Assembly: GCF_032854445.1 (NCBI RefSeq)
Contig: NC_088295.1
Coordinates: 10,589,385 to 10,653,384 of the forward strand
Source: Liolophura sinensis
Taxonomy: Eukaryota; Mollusca; Polyplacophora; Chitonida; Chitonidae
Direction: 5' to 3'
DNA: 64,000 nt
Shown here: positions 21,994-33,458 of the stretch, one piece after another
Position numbering within the stretch: position 1 is the stretch's first letter
Layout: the number at the start of each line of letters is the position of its first letter
The notes under the pieces: model-generated
Databases searched by the model: none
What the model saw: only the letters and a program-made list of their open reading frames with translations
Told to the model about the DNA's origin: nothing
Program-made: the position numbers and the translations under genes

Positions 21994-24900
21994 TTAACCA
22001 AGAGCATTAGATGGCCCCGAACAACAGCAGTAATTCGGGCCACAACCAGGGTGTGAAAAGTCACAACCGTTATCGTAACTGTACATGCTCAGTCCTGGTA
22101 CACCTTGATCAGGTTGGCTGTTAGAGTTCTCGGCGAGGATTGGAGGATTCTTGTACACGTGGTAGGCCTGGAAACACGTGAGTCTGAAATCATGAAATGA
22201 TAGTGTCATTGAGGCCCCTAACAATGAAATACATTGAATAAATATGCGCATTAGTAATTTACAATATCGCAATTAAAACTCAAGCTCATTTCATTTAATT
22301 CCTTTAATGCATTTAACGACTGTTTAAAGGCAATTAGACAGGATAATTTATTTGATTTAATTTATACCTTGTTCTACTCAATGGCTGAAATAATGTATCA
22401 TGTTAAGGAAACACTCAATAAAACCAACCTGCTTAAGGTGAGGTAACAGGGTGTAGAGATACTCACGATTTCTCAGCACAGATCTGAGCACAGCTTTTCG
22501 TACCGTACGGACAGGATCGCCGCATTGCCCAGACTCTGGCACTAACTGAAACTTTAGCAGTGCAGGCAGACTGGGCCAGCATGTCGTAGAAGTTGTACAC
22601 GAGCGGGTAGCTGTAGCAAGTGGCTGTTACCTCGATGCTGGCTGTGGAGGGTAGAATGCACAATTATTGAATCTTGTCATGAGATGTGACTCCACCGCTA
22701 GCGTAACAATATTCAGATACTGTACTAAATATCCCTGATATATTTGAAAAAATAAAAAGGAAGATGAAAATCAATAATGACGTTTTTATTAGGAACAGTG
22801 ACTACAGTTTCCATACATATATGTACAAAGATACGACAGATGCATCAAAATAAAAGTGAAACATGCAAAAGGGAAACAATCGGTCAATGAGTTTTAATGA
22901 CACTTGTATTCCGAACAGATTTCAAACTGGAGTCGGAAATATTATTCGATCAAGATGGTGGCTGTTGTAAAGAAGGCTGACTGAGTGGTCTTTATCTGTG
23001 AGTGTTGGCGAATCTTGTATCCTTACCAGATTGATGTTATGTGATGGGAGGAATCTTAAGTCTGTGTTGATGAATATATGACTGTAACTGTGTCGCAATC
23101 TCCAGGAATCTGTCTTTTAGTCTAGTTTGGAACATACCGGTGTTTCAACAACAACATCATGAGTAATCCGCCGATAACGTCACTATTGCAAACTTGTCAA
23201 ACCATTAACTTGGAAAATCCACCGGATTTTCACGAGGAAGCGTAAACCCAGTGAGTCCGTGGCTAATCCGATCCTAAAACGGTGCAATTCCGTTGCAGGC
23301 ATTTATTCGCTTGTGAACAAAGGTAAGGCGGATCTGTTCGCAGAAACTCTTCAAACTCCGCAAATCAGTGGTCACCGGAATTGCTATATTCCAAAAACTG
23401 TCCACGATGCTATTAACCTATGCTTGAAGTGATTACCGTGAATACATCAGAAATTAATCACCTATGTGGAAAACTTGATTCTCTACAGGAGCGAGTTGTC
23501 CAAAGAGATATTGTTTATATTAAGGAAGACCTCATGAAAACTGTTTAAAAAGTTGTTATAGATGACAAAAATCTTCTCGGTGTGTTTGTACGATAGTAAT
23601 CTGTACTTAAGGAACACAAAATCTAGTGTGAAGTGTCAGCTTTCGCGTGAAACTACCTCGACGACCTGTAGTTCTGAATGACTACGCTGTGATGTGATCT
23701 GTCATGATGTGTCTTCCAGCTGATGTGATGTGATGTGACGTCCCGCTGGTGTAATTACAGTGTATGTTTTGCTTTGAGACTCGAGATTTCAATATCGGCC
23801 ATGAAGGCCTGTGAGTTGTTTAAAGTTCTCTAAGACGGTGTGTTTTGTAATGTAATTCTGATAGAGGTATGTTTCTTAAATACGAGATGTTTATCAGCAT
23901 GGTGCCTTTGACATGAGTATGCTTTGTTATGAAACTGGATAATCTGTACAAGCGAAACAACTCCACAACCCCACAAATATGTCCTCGCCTTACCCAGCCG
24001 TCAGTTGTTCTACTGTAGTCCGGACTGTGCAGTCTGTTATAAAATACTCCCTTAACATATGCACACTGGGGCCGTCTGCGGTTGCATACCTGTGTGTTTC
24101 GTGCACGGTTGACAACATACATTCCAGTCCGGTCTCCAGTGATTGCTCGATGGGTTGACCCACAAATTCTCAGTCATGTAGTTTTTGTTGTAAACATCAT
24201 ATACATGAAGTCAGCACACAACTGGGCTTCAATTGGTATATTTTTTCTACCACCTATATGTTAGTCAGTTACATTTCTTTCTGATATTCATTCTTATATT
24301 AGAAATCGGTAACATTGAGACTACGCCAGGACCGATAATGTCCACTTGTAATGAGTTATCAATTATTCACCTGAATGTCTGTTGTCTCCGTCCAAAAATC
24401 GATTCTCTCTTTGCCAATCTGTCTGGATTTGACATTCTAGCCATTACTGAAACTCATCCTACGCCATACATTGACAACTTTGAGATACTTCTCTGTGGAT
24501 TCATTCCACAACCCCTTTCGCACAAACAGTGACCACTCATGGGTGGAGTCTGTGTTTATGTTTCTGGCGGTGTCGAGACAAACAAACTAAATATGACTCA
24601 AAACATTTGGGCAGTATTTGGATTTAAATACACTGTGAATTAAATACACTACTTTGTGCAGTGTATCGCCCACCCAATAAGTTATCCGAAAAGTGGCAGT
24701 GTGGAGCTGACAACTTGAAACCTGTCGTTGAGAATAATACAGGGAAAAATATTTGTCTCATGAGATTTCATTGAAAACTTCCAACAACCACTTTCTGCCA
24801 AATATTTACAATTCTCTAGGAATGAGTCATTTGATAATTGAACCAACAAGGCTTGTATCCAACAGTTTACCTGACCCTATCATTTGTAATAAAACAAATC

Positions 24901-26383
24901 TGGTTCTCACTTCTAACTTTCTTTCTAACTTTTGTAGTTACCACTGCTCTGTTTATTAAATTTTAAATTATGTCACCTCAAGTTCGAAAAGTTCTAACGA
25001 CCAGCGTGCGAATTGGGACCATATAGGGAAATACTTTCGAATTGTTACTGGATAACTTTAGATCCAAGCCATAACGTTGATGGGTAGCGTTCTGTGATTT
25101 TACGTTTTTACTAGCGCTGCTAACGAAAGTATACCAATAGACTAATAAGGAAAAAACTGTTCACAAAGTAGAAACAACCAATTTTGCGAGGAAACAGGTA
25201 GTAACAGCCAGTTTTGCGAGCCAAAAATGTTGGAAAATTGCCAAACAATGTTTGAAGCAGTCGAACAGCAGTTTCACCGATATACCCCCACTTTTAGACA
25301 ATGGCACATATGAAGGTTGCAAAGATGAAATACTTAGCGATTGGCACAACGAGGAGTTTGATGTTTGTGAAATTCTTGAGATTCTTGACACTATTAAAGC
25401 TGTTGGTCCTGACAATATTAGTCCTAACGTGCTAAAAGAAGGGAAAGGATATCCTCGCGCTTATTTTCCGCGTTTTTTAAAAAAAATATTCACTGGAAAG
25501 CAAACAGTTCCCTTATAGCAAGAACAGCAAATGTTACACACATTCATAAAGGAGGCGACCCGCATATGGGTAGTTATAAACCATTTTCACTTCTAGGCTG
25601 TGTCAGTAAAATCTTTGGTAATATTTAAATGTTAATGAATACTTAAGTACGGTAATGATATTTCCCCAGCCTAGTATCGATTGCTGCCAACAGGTCCACT
25701 GTTATACAACTACTTGATATCTGTTATGATACCGCGAAAGCACTGAATTATGGCAACGAGGTTTATTTTGCATTTTTTGATATCTCAAAGGCTTTTGATG
25801 GTGTATGGCATGATGGTCCACTAGCCAAATTAATGCAATTGGGTATAGATGCCGGGTTACACTCATGGTTTAAAAGTATTCACAGGAGCTAGCTGGTAGT
25901 TAGGCAGAATCAGGCCAAGCATGAAACAGTAGGCCAGAAATGCGGAGAGTTGTGTTCGTATCTACTTGTATCTACCTATTATTTTTTCACGACGATGGTG
26001 TCTTTAATGGGTGAAAGAAACCGTAGTGCCCCCAGTGAATGACCTGTGGTTCTCAAGGAATGGGCCATCTTGTTCACTCGAGACGCATGGAACAGCCACG
26101 GCTTATTGGCATAAAGGCCCAGATAATTTCAGAGGCAAGTGGATGCCGAGTGTCCCCCTTCCCCCCTCCACCCTCTGAGGCTCTAATTAAACCCACACGA
26201 CGTGTATCCTATACCAATGACAACAGAATTCTATTTACACATCAACATCTGCCATCAACATCAGCCAGGTCTAAATAAAGGAACCTTTAATGTATTGTTT
26301 TATCAGAAAGGATAATTAACAATCTCCAAATGCTTACCTGAACTGAAGGCCAAAATAAACATCAACCACAAAGCAGCCATCAT
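21994..26383 (-). CDS. Array copy 3: small secreted Cys-rich protein, intact
   Basis: Same three-exon plan as copy 2: 26338-26383, 22467-22641 and 21994-22183, again phases 1 and 2, total 136 aa. The signal peptide reads MMAALWLMFILAFSS; the second Met is an equally good start, and copies 2 and 5 have one Met. The mature part reads ASIEVTATCYSYPLVYNFYD, MLAQSACTAKVSVSA, WAMRRSCPYGTKSCAQIC, LTCFQAYHVYKNPPILAENS and NYCCC with eleven cysteines. Exons 2 and 3 are the same length as in copy 2, and exon 3 is nearly identical in protein. Intron 1 is about 3.7 kb because a decayed LINE lies in it. Function unknown; secretion is inferred from the signal peptide. Confidence 0.78.
23100..25990 (+). mobile_element. 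Decayed CR1/L2-like LINE fragment
   Basis: At 24303-24530 one frame reads IGNIETTPGP, a 2A-like motif, followed by the start of an APE endonuclease (LSIIHLNVCCLRPKIDSLFA, FDILAITETH). At 25270-25450 another frame gives the region before the reverse transcriptase (FDVCEILEILDTIKAVGPDN). Further frames near 25545-25620 give HKGGDP...SYKP and CVSKIF, and 25770-25860 gives DISKAFDGVWHDGP. Many stops and frameshifts separate them, so this is a dead copy. It sits in intron 1 of array copy 3. Outer borders are uncertain, and 23100-24230 is only assumed to be its 5' part. Confidence 0.72.
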
Positions 26384-26475
26384 TTTCCTGGGAGCGTTAA
26401 TGGTATAAAATGATGATATGTGACGGAGGGCAATAAAGACGATGTGTTATACATCGTGAAGATGTGATATAGCAT
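26384..26475 (-). promoter_or_regulatory. Leader and weakened promoter of array copy 3
   Basis: The leader (plus GGTATAAAATGATGATATGT) matches copies 2 and 5, but the TATA-like box is changed to GATATA on the plus strand. Expression may therefore differ from copy 2. Confidence 0.45.
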
Positions 26476-27877
26476 TGACAAGATCCTGTATGCAGGTCGA
26501 GTAGTGTGATCGCTTCGGGTCAACGCATTCCATACAATCCACTTGAGATAACCGGATGTATCGTGTTTTATCACTGTTAACATGTGCCTCTCTCTCTCAG
26601 CCTGTCAGAATGACTTTATTCTTGCGTGTAAACAAACATAACACTTTGCTCCCTGGTAGTTACCATTATGTCAGACACCTATACTAGAGTATCATGGAGA
26701 AAGATTTGCCTACTGTCTCCTAACAAATGACGAACAACAACACTGACAAACGTTACATGAGATTGGTTTTAGTACTGCTTTCAGTGAGCTTTCTCCACGG
26801 ACGTATGGGTTAGGTTTCAAGAAGAACAGTCGTGAACCTTGTCTTCAGAGGTTGAAGCATGAAGTTTCGAGAAACTATTAAGGCTGATTTCCGATAGATA
26901 GGGACGTGTATGTATATATATATGGAAATCGTTCAAATGTATAAAATTTACGTGATAAATCTTAAGTATCGTTGACTGTATAGGCGTTCCATGCTATGAT
27001 TTTTATGGCAAAGATTCAAATCTTACACAATACAAGGGACAACTACACATTCACATTTGGAGATCAGTAACATATAAACCTTTAATCGCTTCAGTAAAGT
27101 TTAACTCTTTATCCTCTGGATTCTCTCGTAGTACAGTTTGCACACTCTTACCTTTGTGGGTCTAGGCTTTCGTACAGTAGCAGTTAGCAAAAATGGAGGT
27201 TTCGGGTTAACAGTCGCAGGATCAATTTCCAAACCAACGTTCAACGCAAACCACCAAATAACTCAGAAAGTGTACAAAGTAAGAACTAAAGTCCGATTTA
27301 AGCAAAAAGAAAGAGCCAGCAGGTTTCAGTGATGCTGGGAAGACGTTAAAATTAATGTTCTAGTTGAATGAATTAAATCAATATTTCGTGGTATTTAATA
27401 GGTTGTCGCTAATCCAGATATGTCTCTGTGATGGCAACTGTTCATATACTGTGACTTTTCAACATGGCGACATTTGTCTACCATCAATACGGCGTGCCAG
27501 TCCGTACATGACCTGTGGGAATGTTAACCGGTTTACCCAGGGCACTCCGGATTTCTGAATCCGTACGACAGAACGCCAACATGACGAACTCTTGAACGCG
27601 GTGTTAAATTAATGAACAGATTTCATTCTGCATGTTTGTCTCCTTGGCACTAGCGTTTATTCTGTTACCAAAGCATCCAAAATTGTCAAATTCATCATGT
27701 TTACATCTTCGCTTTACAAACTGTTCAGTAAGTCCCATACCTTCAAATAAGAAGGTATTTTCATTGGTTAGCTTTAGGTGGACGTCTAAAAAATATTAAA
27801 CGTAATGAAATCATACATGCAAATCCCAAGTAATATCACACAAAGATTTTACCAATGTGTGTGTTGTGAAAACGGTG

Positions 27878-27879
<2 letters not shown>

Positions 27880-27956
<77 letters not shown>
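27880..27956. repeat. (TA)n microsatellite
   Basis: About 38 uninterrupted TA units. At the matching place the older duplicate has a C-rich run instead. Confidence 0.97.
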
Positions 27957-27963
<7 letters not shown>

Positions 27964-28400
27964 CATTTTCACAGCTTGTCCGGTTAAAAATATCCGGTTC
28001 ACTGGCTACTGGTGTGATGTCACAATTCAGCCACTTTAAAGTGCAATTTTCGTACAGTCTCATTCGTCTGTCGGCAAATAAATGTAGCCAGTAATCATGG
28101 CGTTTAGGGTAATAGCTGTCAAGATAACTCTGTATGTAGAACAGCCCAAATGGGGATGCTAAGCTGTTCCAGCGTTAAAAATAGATTAATCATTGACATG
28201 ATTCCCGGAAGTTGCCGGTTAATAAAATATGTAAAATATGTCTCAAAGCGAACTTTTAAAAAAAATTTTTTTCTGCATGACTTTTTTCACATGCCTTAAC
28301 ACCGTAATCCTCTTTTTCTTTTATGCTTTAGGGCTTGTTGCTCGGGATTCTAGATGCTAATTTTCTACTGTTAAAGCATTTACATGAATAGTGTTAAATC

Positions 28401-28461
28401 CTGAGGTAATATTCTTGAGTTCGGCGTAAAACACCAATCAGATAAATAAATAAATACATAA
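28401..28461 (+). mobile_element. Very short 5'-truncated SINE insertion with target duplication
   Basis: Only the 3' end, ATTCTTGAGTTCGGCG, then AAAACACCAATCAGATAAAT, is inserted. AAATCCTGAGGTAA flanks it on both sides. The paralogous site near 21012 has a single, uninterrupted copy of that target. Confidence 0.88.
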
Positions 28462-29221
28462 ATCAAATCCTGAGGTAAATTGAAGAGGATTTCATCTGTT
28501 ACCTCTAATGCTAAAGTACTTTATAACTTAAAGTATACAGCCTTAGCGTAGTGGACCTTGGCGGAGTTGTTAAGATGCTTGATAGGACACAGGGGCTTCA
28601 CGCTCAAATCCTGCCATGAAATTTGTGTATCCATTGACCCTTTCTTGCTGTTTATGGGTCCTTTCTGAAAATAAACTATGAACAATTCTCGTATGGCAGT
28701 GTGGCGAATCACAACGTTGGTTAGGCGAGGGGCACTTGTCTTCCACTAATATCTACATGATTTGCATACCTGTACGGCACTTGCCCGAAAGTTCATCCGT
28801 AACTCCACCTCTAAAACTAACCGACCTCGTATAGGTGAAAAACTGAGTATGGCGTTAAACAACAATCAAGAAGCGCAATAAATTATATGTCTTACTTTGT
28901 GTAAAGAGTCGCCATATGCGGTAGGAAAAAGTCATTACTGGTTGTAAGCGTCATTGGTGTACTTCCTTGTTTAGATGTAAAGTAGTTTGTTCGGGAAAAT
29001 ACATTTTTACCAATATTCGCTTTTTTCACGGCGGTTAGAGATATGGTTGGAAAAACCTGAAAGTCTGTGGTGTAACTCAACAGCTTTTATAATGTACCTG
29101 ACAAACCTCTTGATTTAAAGTCACAGTCAATAACACCAGAATGATGACAGAGATATTTCGTGTTCAAAACCTGTGTATTATTTTCTAAGAAAGATTAATC
29201 AAGATTTGAGAAGGCTTACCT

Positions 29222-29345
29222 ACCTAGGGTCGTCCACAGAACAATCGTCGTTTTCTTCGGCGTGTATCATTTGTATAAAACAATGACATGTAGCGGATGG
29301 TGACGACAAACGATGTTTTATAGCATTGAGCGTAATATGACATTT
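29222..29345 (-). pseudogene. Array copy 4: orphan 5' end
   Basis: On the minus strand a TATA-like box (plus 29316-29322) and the family leader (plus TACATGACATTGTTTTATAC on the complement) are followed by ACG ATT GTT CTG TGG. The other copies have ATG here, followed by a similar start of the signal peptide. The start codon is therefore lost, and no matching exon 2 or 3 was found between it and array copy 3. It is best read as the relic left by a duplication end or deletion. Confidence 0.6.
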
Positions 29346-29395
29346 GACAAAAACGATCGAGGTACCAATATCTGCGTGCAGGACTTTTGGGCAGC

Positions 29396-29600
29396 CACTT
29401 GAAATACCCAGAACGGAGTTCTCCCGAGCGGCTCCTGCTGCCTATGGCGCCCGGGCCCCTTTAAAGGATCCCTCAAATGGGTCAAACTAAATCAGTGAAT
29501 GTACCAGTCTGAACCACTTCTACATAGAGCACAAAAGCAAGATTAAAGAAAACCATACTTGCCAGACCAAATAACCGCTGTAAAGTCCCCCAGGCGCTCC
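29396..29600 (+). repeat. Interspersed repeat, inverted partner at 31.5 kb
   Basis: CACTTGAAATACCCAGAA, then CCACTTCTACATAGAGCACA, then CCATACTTGCCAGAC recur in reverse at 31500-31702. Family unknown. Confidence 0.7.
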
Positions 29601-29635
29601 AAATGGATTCCTTTTAGTTAACAAACTCAAACAGT

Positions 29636-29960
29636 GGAGGTACCAGATAAAACTAGATTTAAATGGTAAATTTCTATTGCCAGACATTTTATCTGCTGCT
29701 TAGCCTCCGCCAGGCGCTCTGAAAGAGTTGCCCCCAGAGTTCTGTGTAGAAATTAGGCTAGTCTAGACATTGAAGGTACCAGGTAAAACTAGATTTAAAT
29801 GGTAAATTTCTATTGCCATACATTTTATTTACTCTAGGCGCTCTAAAAGAGTTGCCCCCAGAGTTCTCTGAAGAAATTAGGCTAGTCTAAACATTTGAGG
29901 TGCCAGATAAACCCAATGTTATCTGAGCATGACCATGCTGTAGAAAAAAAAGTTTGCCAG
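29636..29960. repeat. Tandem repeat of ~120-140 bp, about 2.5 copies
   Basis: Units share GATTTAAATGGTAAATTTCT, then AGAGTTGCCCCCAGAGTTCT, then GAAATTAGGCTAGTCTA. Starts are near 29636, 29779 and 29896. Confidence 0.85.
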
Positions 29961-30562
29961 AAATTTTATTCGCTGTGTCTAATTCACCAGACACCCAGCA
30001 GTTGCCCCCAAGCTTCCCCGCTTCCTCCTTGACCTTTAGTCGAGCCTTTTGTAAATAAATTCTAGCCCAAATATTGGAAAATACCTGGGCAAGTATGTTT
30101 GCTGTACAACTTGAAATAACTCCTGGAAGACATTTTATCCACGTTGTCAGACACCGGGTAGTTCGAAATAATTTACCCCTGTGTGCGTTGCTACACATTT
30201 GTATGCTCTTCCCACATTTGAACCAATTGCATAGGCTGCTTATAGACTGTACGCCTTTTGTAAAAGAAAATTTATCAACGCATCTGTCGTTCACACGGTG
30301 TTCTGCAGTCGGTTCATATTGATAGGAAAAGGCGAAATATTAACTAAATCACGAAATGTACCCTATAGCAGTAATTTCCGCGCGCATCTGTAGCTGTAAA
30401 TTTGTGAACTAAATGTGAACACCATAAATTCCTGCATCTTCAAACGCAAAACGCAGGCAAACACATGTACCAGAAAGTATACTTTTATTGTGACGTATTT
30501 ACGTTGAAACGTCATCGGGATTTTGCATTCAGCACGGCTTACACGGATGATGTGTAACCAGC

Positions 30563-30732
30563 TATTGATTTATTTTGTTTTTTTATTTGACTGATGTTTT
30601 ACGCCGCATATTTCACGTATACGGCGGTAGCCAGCATCACGGTGGGAGGAAACCGGGCGGAGCCCGGGTGAAACCCACGACCATCAACAGATTGCTGGCA
30701 GACCTTCCCACGTGTGGCCGGGGAGGAAAGCA
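30563..30732 (-). mobile_element. SINE copy (minus)
   Basis: Tail TTTTATTTGACTGATGTTTT, then GTGGGAGGAAACCGGGCGGA, then GACCATCAACAGATTGCTGG, ending near the shortened tRNA-like part. About 30733-31112 shows no gene. Confidence 0.8.
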
Positions 30733-31110
30733 ACGATTTGACAGTTATTCATCTACCTTACCTGATAACCTTTTTGTTTACAACATGGCCTTACCATTTC
30801 GTGAAGAGGTTAATTTTGTGGGAGAAACATGCAGAGTAGTGAAGAAAACAGCCAGAAGGCACGTGTGATGATAATCAAATGAAGTGGGCAGCAAAGAAGA
30901 GCATTTCGAGTTTTAATTCCATTTTCTCCACCCAATTGTTTTAACCCGACAGTACCTATATGACCTATACCTAACACTTACCTGGGAAGGGTTAAGATCT
31001 TCACTGCTTGAGAGTTTTGACAACATCGCTTGAACCTAGTGACGGTTCGACACGTGCGAGAATTTCACGATGAATAGAATGCGTAAAAATGACTGTTTCG
31101 TTGATACAGT

Positions 31111-31112
<2 letters not shown>

Positions 31113-31196
<84 letters not shown>
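31113..31196. repeat. (TA)n microsatellite
   Basis: About 42 uninterrupted TA units. Confidence 0.97.
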
Positions 31197-31200
<4 letters not shown>

Positions 31201-31499
31201 AACATGGGTGAAGCAGGTGTTTTGGAACTCATTTTTCGCATCTTATGTGTTCTTAAAACGGAGAAACGGCAAGCAATAATTTATTTCTTTGCATGTTGGC
31301 TCATCTGATGAGTGACAGCACTCTATTATCTTAAATCGTACGTTTGTGCTGCCACAAATAAGCAAGTTCAGATGAAAAGGCTTAAGACAGCAAGGAAGAG
31401 CATTAAGAGCACCGTAACAGTTGTATCCCGACAGGTCACAATATAAAATGTGATGGTGTGGCACGAGGAACTATACATTCTGCCGCATGTGTAGATGCC

Positions 31500-31702
31500 T
31501 GGAAGCCATTTTACCGCGGGTATCTTGTCTGGCAAGTATGGCTTCGTTTTAATCCTGCATTTGTGCTCTTTGTAGAAGTGGTTCTGGTACCTCCAGTGTT
31601 TAAGTTCGAGCCATTTGCGGGATCCTTTGAAGGGGACAAGAGGCAAACGCAGCGGGAGTTGCTTGGCAGAAATGCATTTCTGGGTATTTCAAGTGAGTGC
31701 TT
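31500..31702 (-). repeat. Inverted partner of the 29.4-kb repeat
   Basis: Reverse complement of the block at 29396-29600 with moderate divergence. Its minus-strand frame is open over part of the length (GSRKWLELKHWRYQNHFYKE), so it may descend from a coding element. Confidence 0.68.
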
Positions 31703-31749
31703 AAAAAGCTCTGAACTCAGATACTTGGTGCCCTGTATTCATTCCTTCT

Positions 31750-32002
31750 TTTATTTATTTGATTGGTGTTTTACATCGTACTTAAGAATATTTCACTCAT
31801 ACGACGGCACCAGCCAGTATTATGGTGGGAGGAAACCGGGTAGAGCTCGAGGAAACCCATGACCATTTGCAGGTTTGCCGCAGACCTTCCCACGCACGGC
31901 CGGAGAGAAAGCCAGCATGACCTGGACTTGAACTCACAGAGACCGCATTGATGCGGGGCTACTGGGTCATTACGCCGTGCAGGCGTGCTAACCCCCTCGG
32001 GC
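31750..32002 (-). mobile_element. SINE copy (minus), near full length
   Basis: Tail TTATTTATTTGATTGGTGTT, then GGTGGGAGGAAACCGGGTAG, then GGACTTGAACTCACAGAGAC (B-box region), then GGGTCATTACGCCGTGCAGG, ending CTAACCCCCTCGGG (A-box region). Confidence 0.88.
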
Positions 32003-32278
32003 GTTCGTTTTAGCTTAAGCCCTTAGGCTCCTGGCCTATATGTTCAGAACACTTTTTCTAATTCATAATCTGCATAAGCTCGGTTTCGACGACAAAACCT
32101 CGTTACTTTGGGTGATGTCATAATTATTAAAAAAAGCACTGTGCCATGCTGGATAATGGGATATTACTCAATATTATTTTGACGGAGGGCGGGACGAGTT
32201 ACCGAAACAGCTATCAACTTCAGTTTGATCCGTGTGCAAATTTTAGTTTAACATAGCCTTCACAAAACGTCTGAAAAA

Positions 32279-32390
32279 ATATTTATTCATTTATTTGATT
32301 GGTGTTTCACGCCCTACTTAAAAATATTTCCCTCATACTACGGCCGCCAGCATTATGATGGGAGGAACCGGGCAGAGCCTGGCGGAAGCT
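32279..32390 (-). mobile_element. SINE 3' half (minus)
   Basis: TTATTTGATTGGTGTTTCAC, then TATTTCCCTCATACTACGGC, then GATGGGAGGAACCGGGCAGA. About 32391-33164 shows no gene. Confidence 0.8.
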
Positions 32391-33164
32391 GATAAATAAC
32401 ATTGTGTATTCGTTGAAATACTAGTGTAGGTTATGTTACTGCCTGGAGTTTGCTCTAAACACGTGTTGTTTTGAATAATTATGACGTGACCCGAAGCAAT
32501 GAGTTGAAATCATGCTGATGGAGGTTAACTTTATGAATTAGAAAAACAGCTCTAACTGGATTTGCCTTGCACCAACACAGACAACAAATCAACATATGGA
32601 GCTTGCGGTATGAAGCGTCACTAATGAAGGCAATTTTGATACCTACAGTCTATTTCTATTAGAGAATCGCTTACATTCAAATCAGTCATACTCGCTACTA
32701 AAATTGCCTTTAGTCAGTGTGACGTAACAACCTAATTTCTGCACATTGATACGTTGGACGTCCATGCTATTACAAAGAAAATGCCGTTAGAACACCTTTT
32801 CTAGTTCATAATGTCAAAGTCCATAGGCCTAGCTTCGACACCAAGAACTCATTGCCTCGGGTAACGTCATAATTATCCAAAAGCAAGTGGCATGCTAGAC
32901 GATGGCCGTGGAGAGTAAATTGCTTTACAATAGATGCACCAACAAGCGGTTTGAACAAACTCCATGCAGTAACACATCCTACAGTGCGGTCTCTGCGGAT
33001 AACTAGATCGCTTTGATGTCCTAATACCCATGTCTGAAACTATACTGTCGTGAGATCATATACTACAAGAGATAATGTAAAACTCGTTTATTAACGTTAT
33101 ATCATAGTAAAACGAGCGACTGATTTCAAATATGGCACTGTCTGACGACAGCAAAGTCAGGTAA

Positions 33165-33293
33165 TGGCGGCCAGCATTAGGGGGGGAGGAAACCGGGCAG
33201 AGCCCGGGGGAAACCGACGACCATCCGCAGGTTGCTGTCAGACCTTTCCACGTCCGAGCAGGGAGGAAGCTAGCATGAGCTGGACTTGAACTC
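33165..33293 (-). mobile_element. SINE middle part (minus)
   Basis: GGAGGAAACCGGGCAGAGCC, then CGACCATCCGCAGGTTGCTG, then GCTGGACTTGAACTCAC. Both ends are absent. Confidence 0.8.
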
Positions 33294-33458
33294 ACCAACA
33301 AAGAATTAAATGTCCTCCAAACACGTCAAGTCTGTCTGATGGCTCTTTTCTTTTTCCTATTTCTTTTTAAGCCTGAAGCTTAAAAAGAAAGTGGAGTATG
33401 CAGTGGATGTTAATTGTGTAAAAGGTGGGTATCATGTTGAATAAAGGGAAGATGAAGT

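Larger units (their letters stand above)
26630..29140. repeat. Duplicated 5' flank, unit 2
   Basis: Collinear with 19381-21600. Later changes include a (TA)n run at 27880-27956 and a SINE tail insertion at 28401-28461 that unit 1 lacks. Confidence 0.8.

Noticed and set aside
29887-30294. 135-codon minus-strand open frame
   Set aside because: No recognised domain, overlaps a tandem repeat, and no splice or signal context.
31458-31862. 134-codon plus-strand open frame
   Set aside because: It covers an unnamed repeat and runs into a minus-strand SINE.
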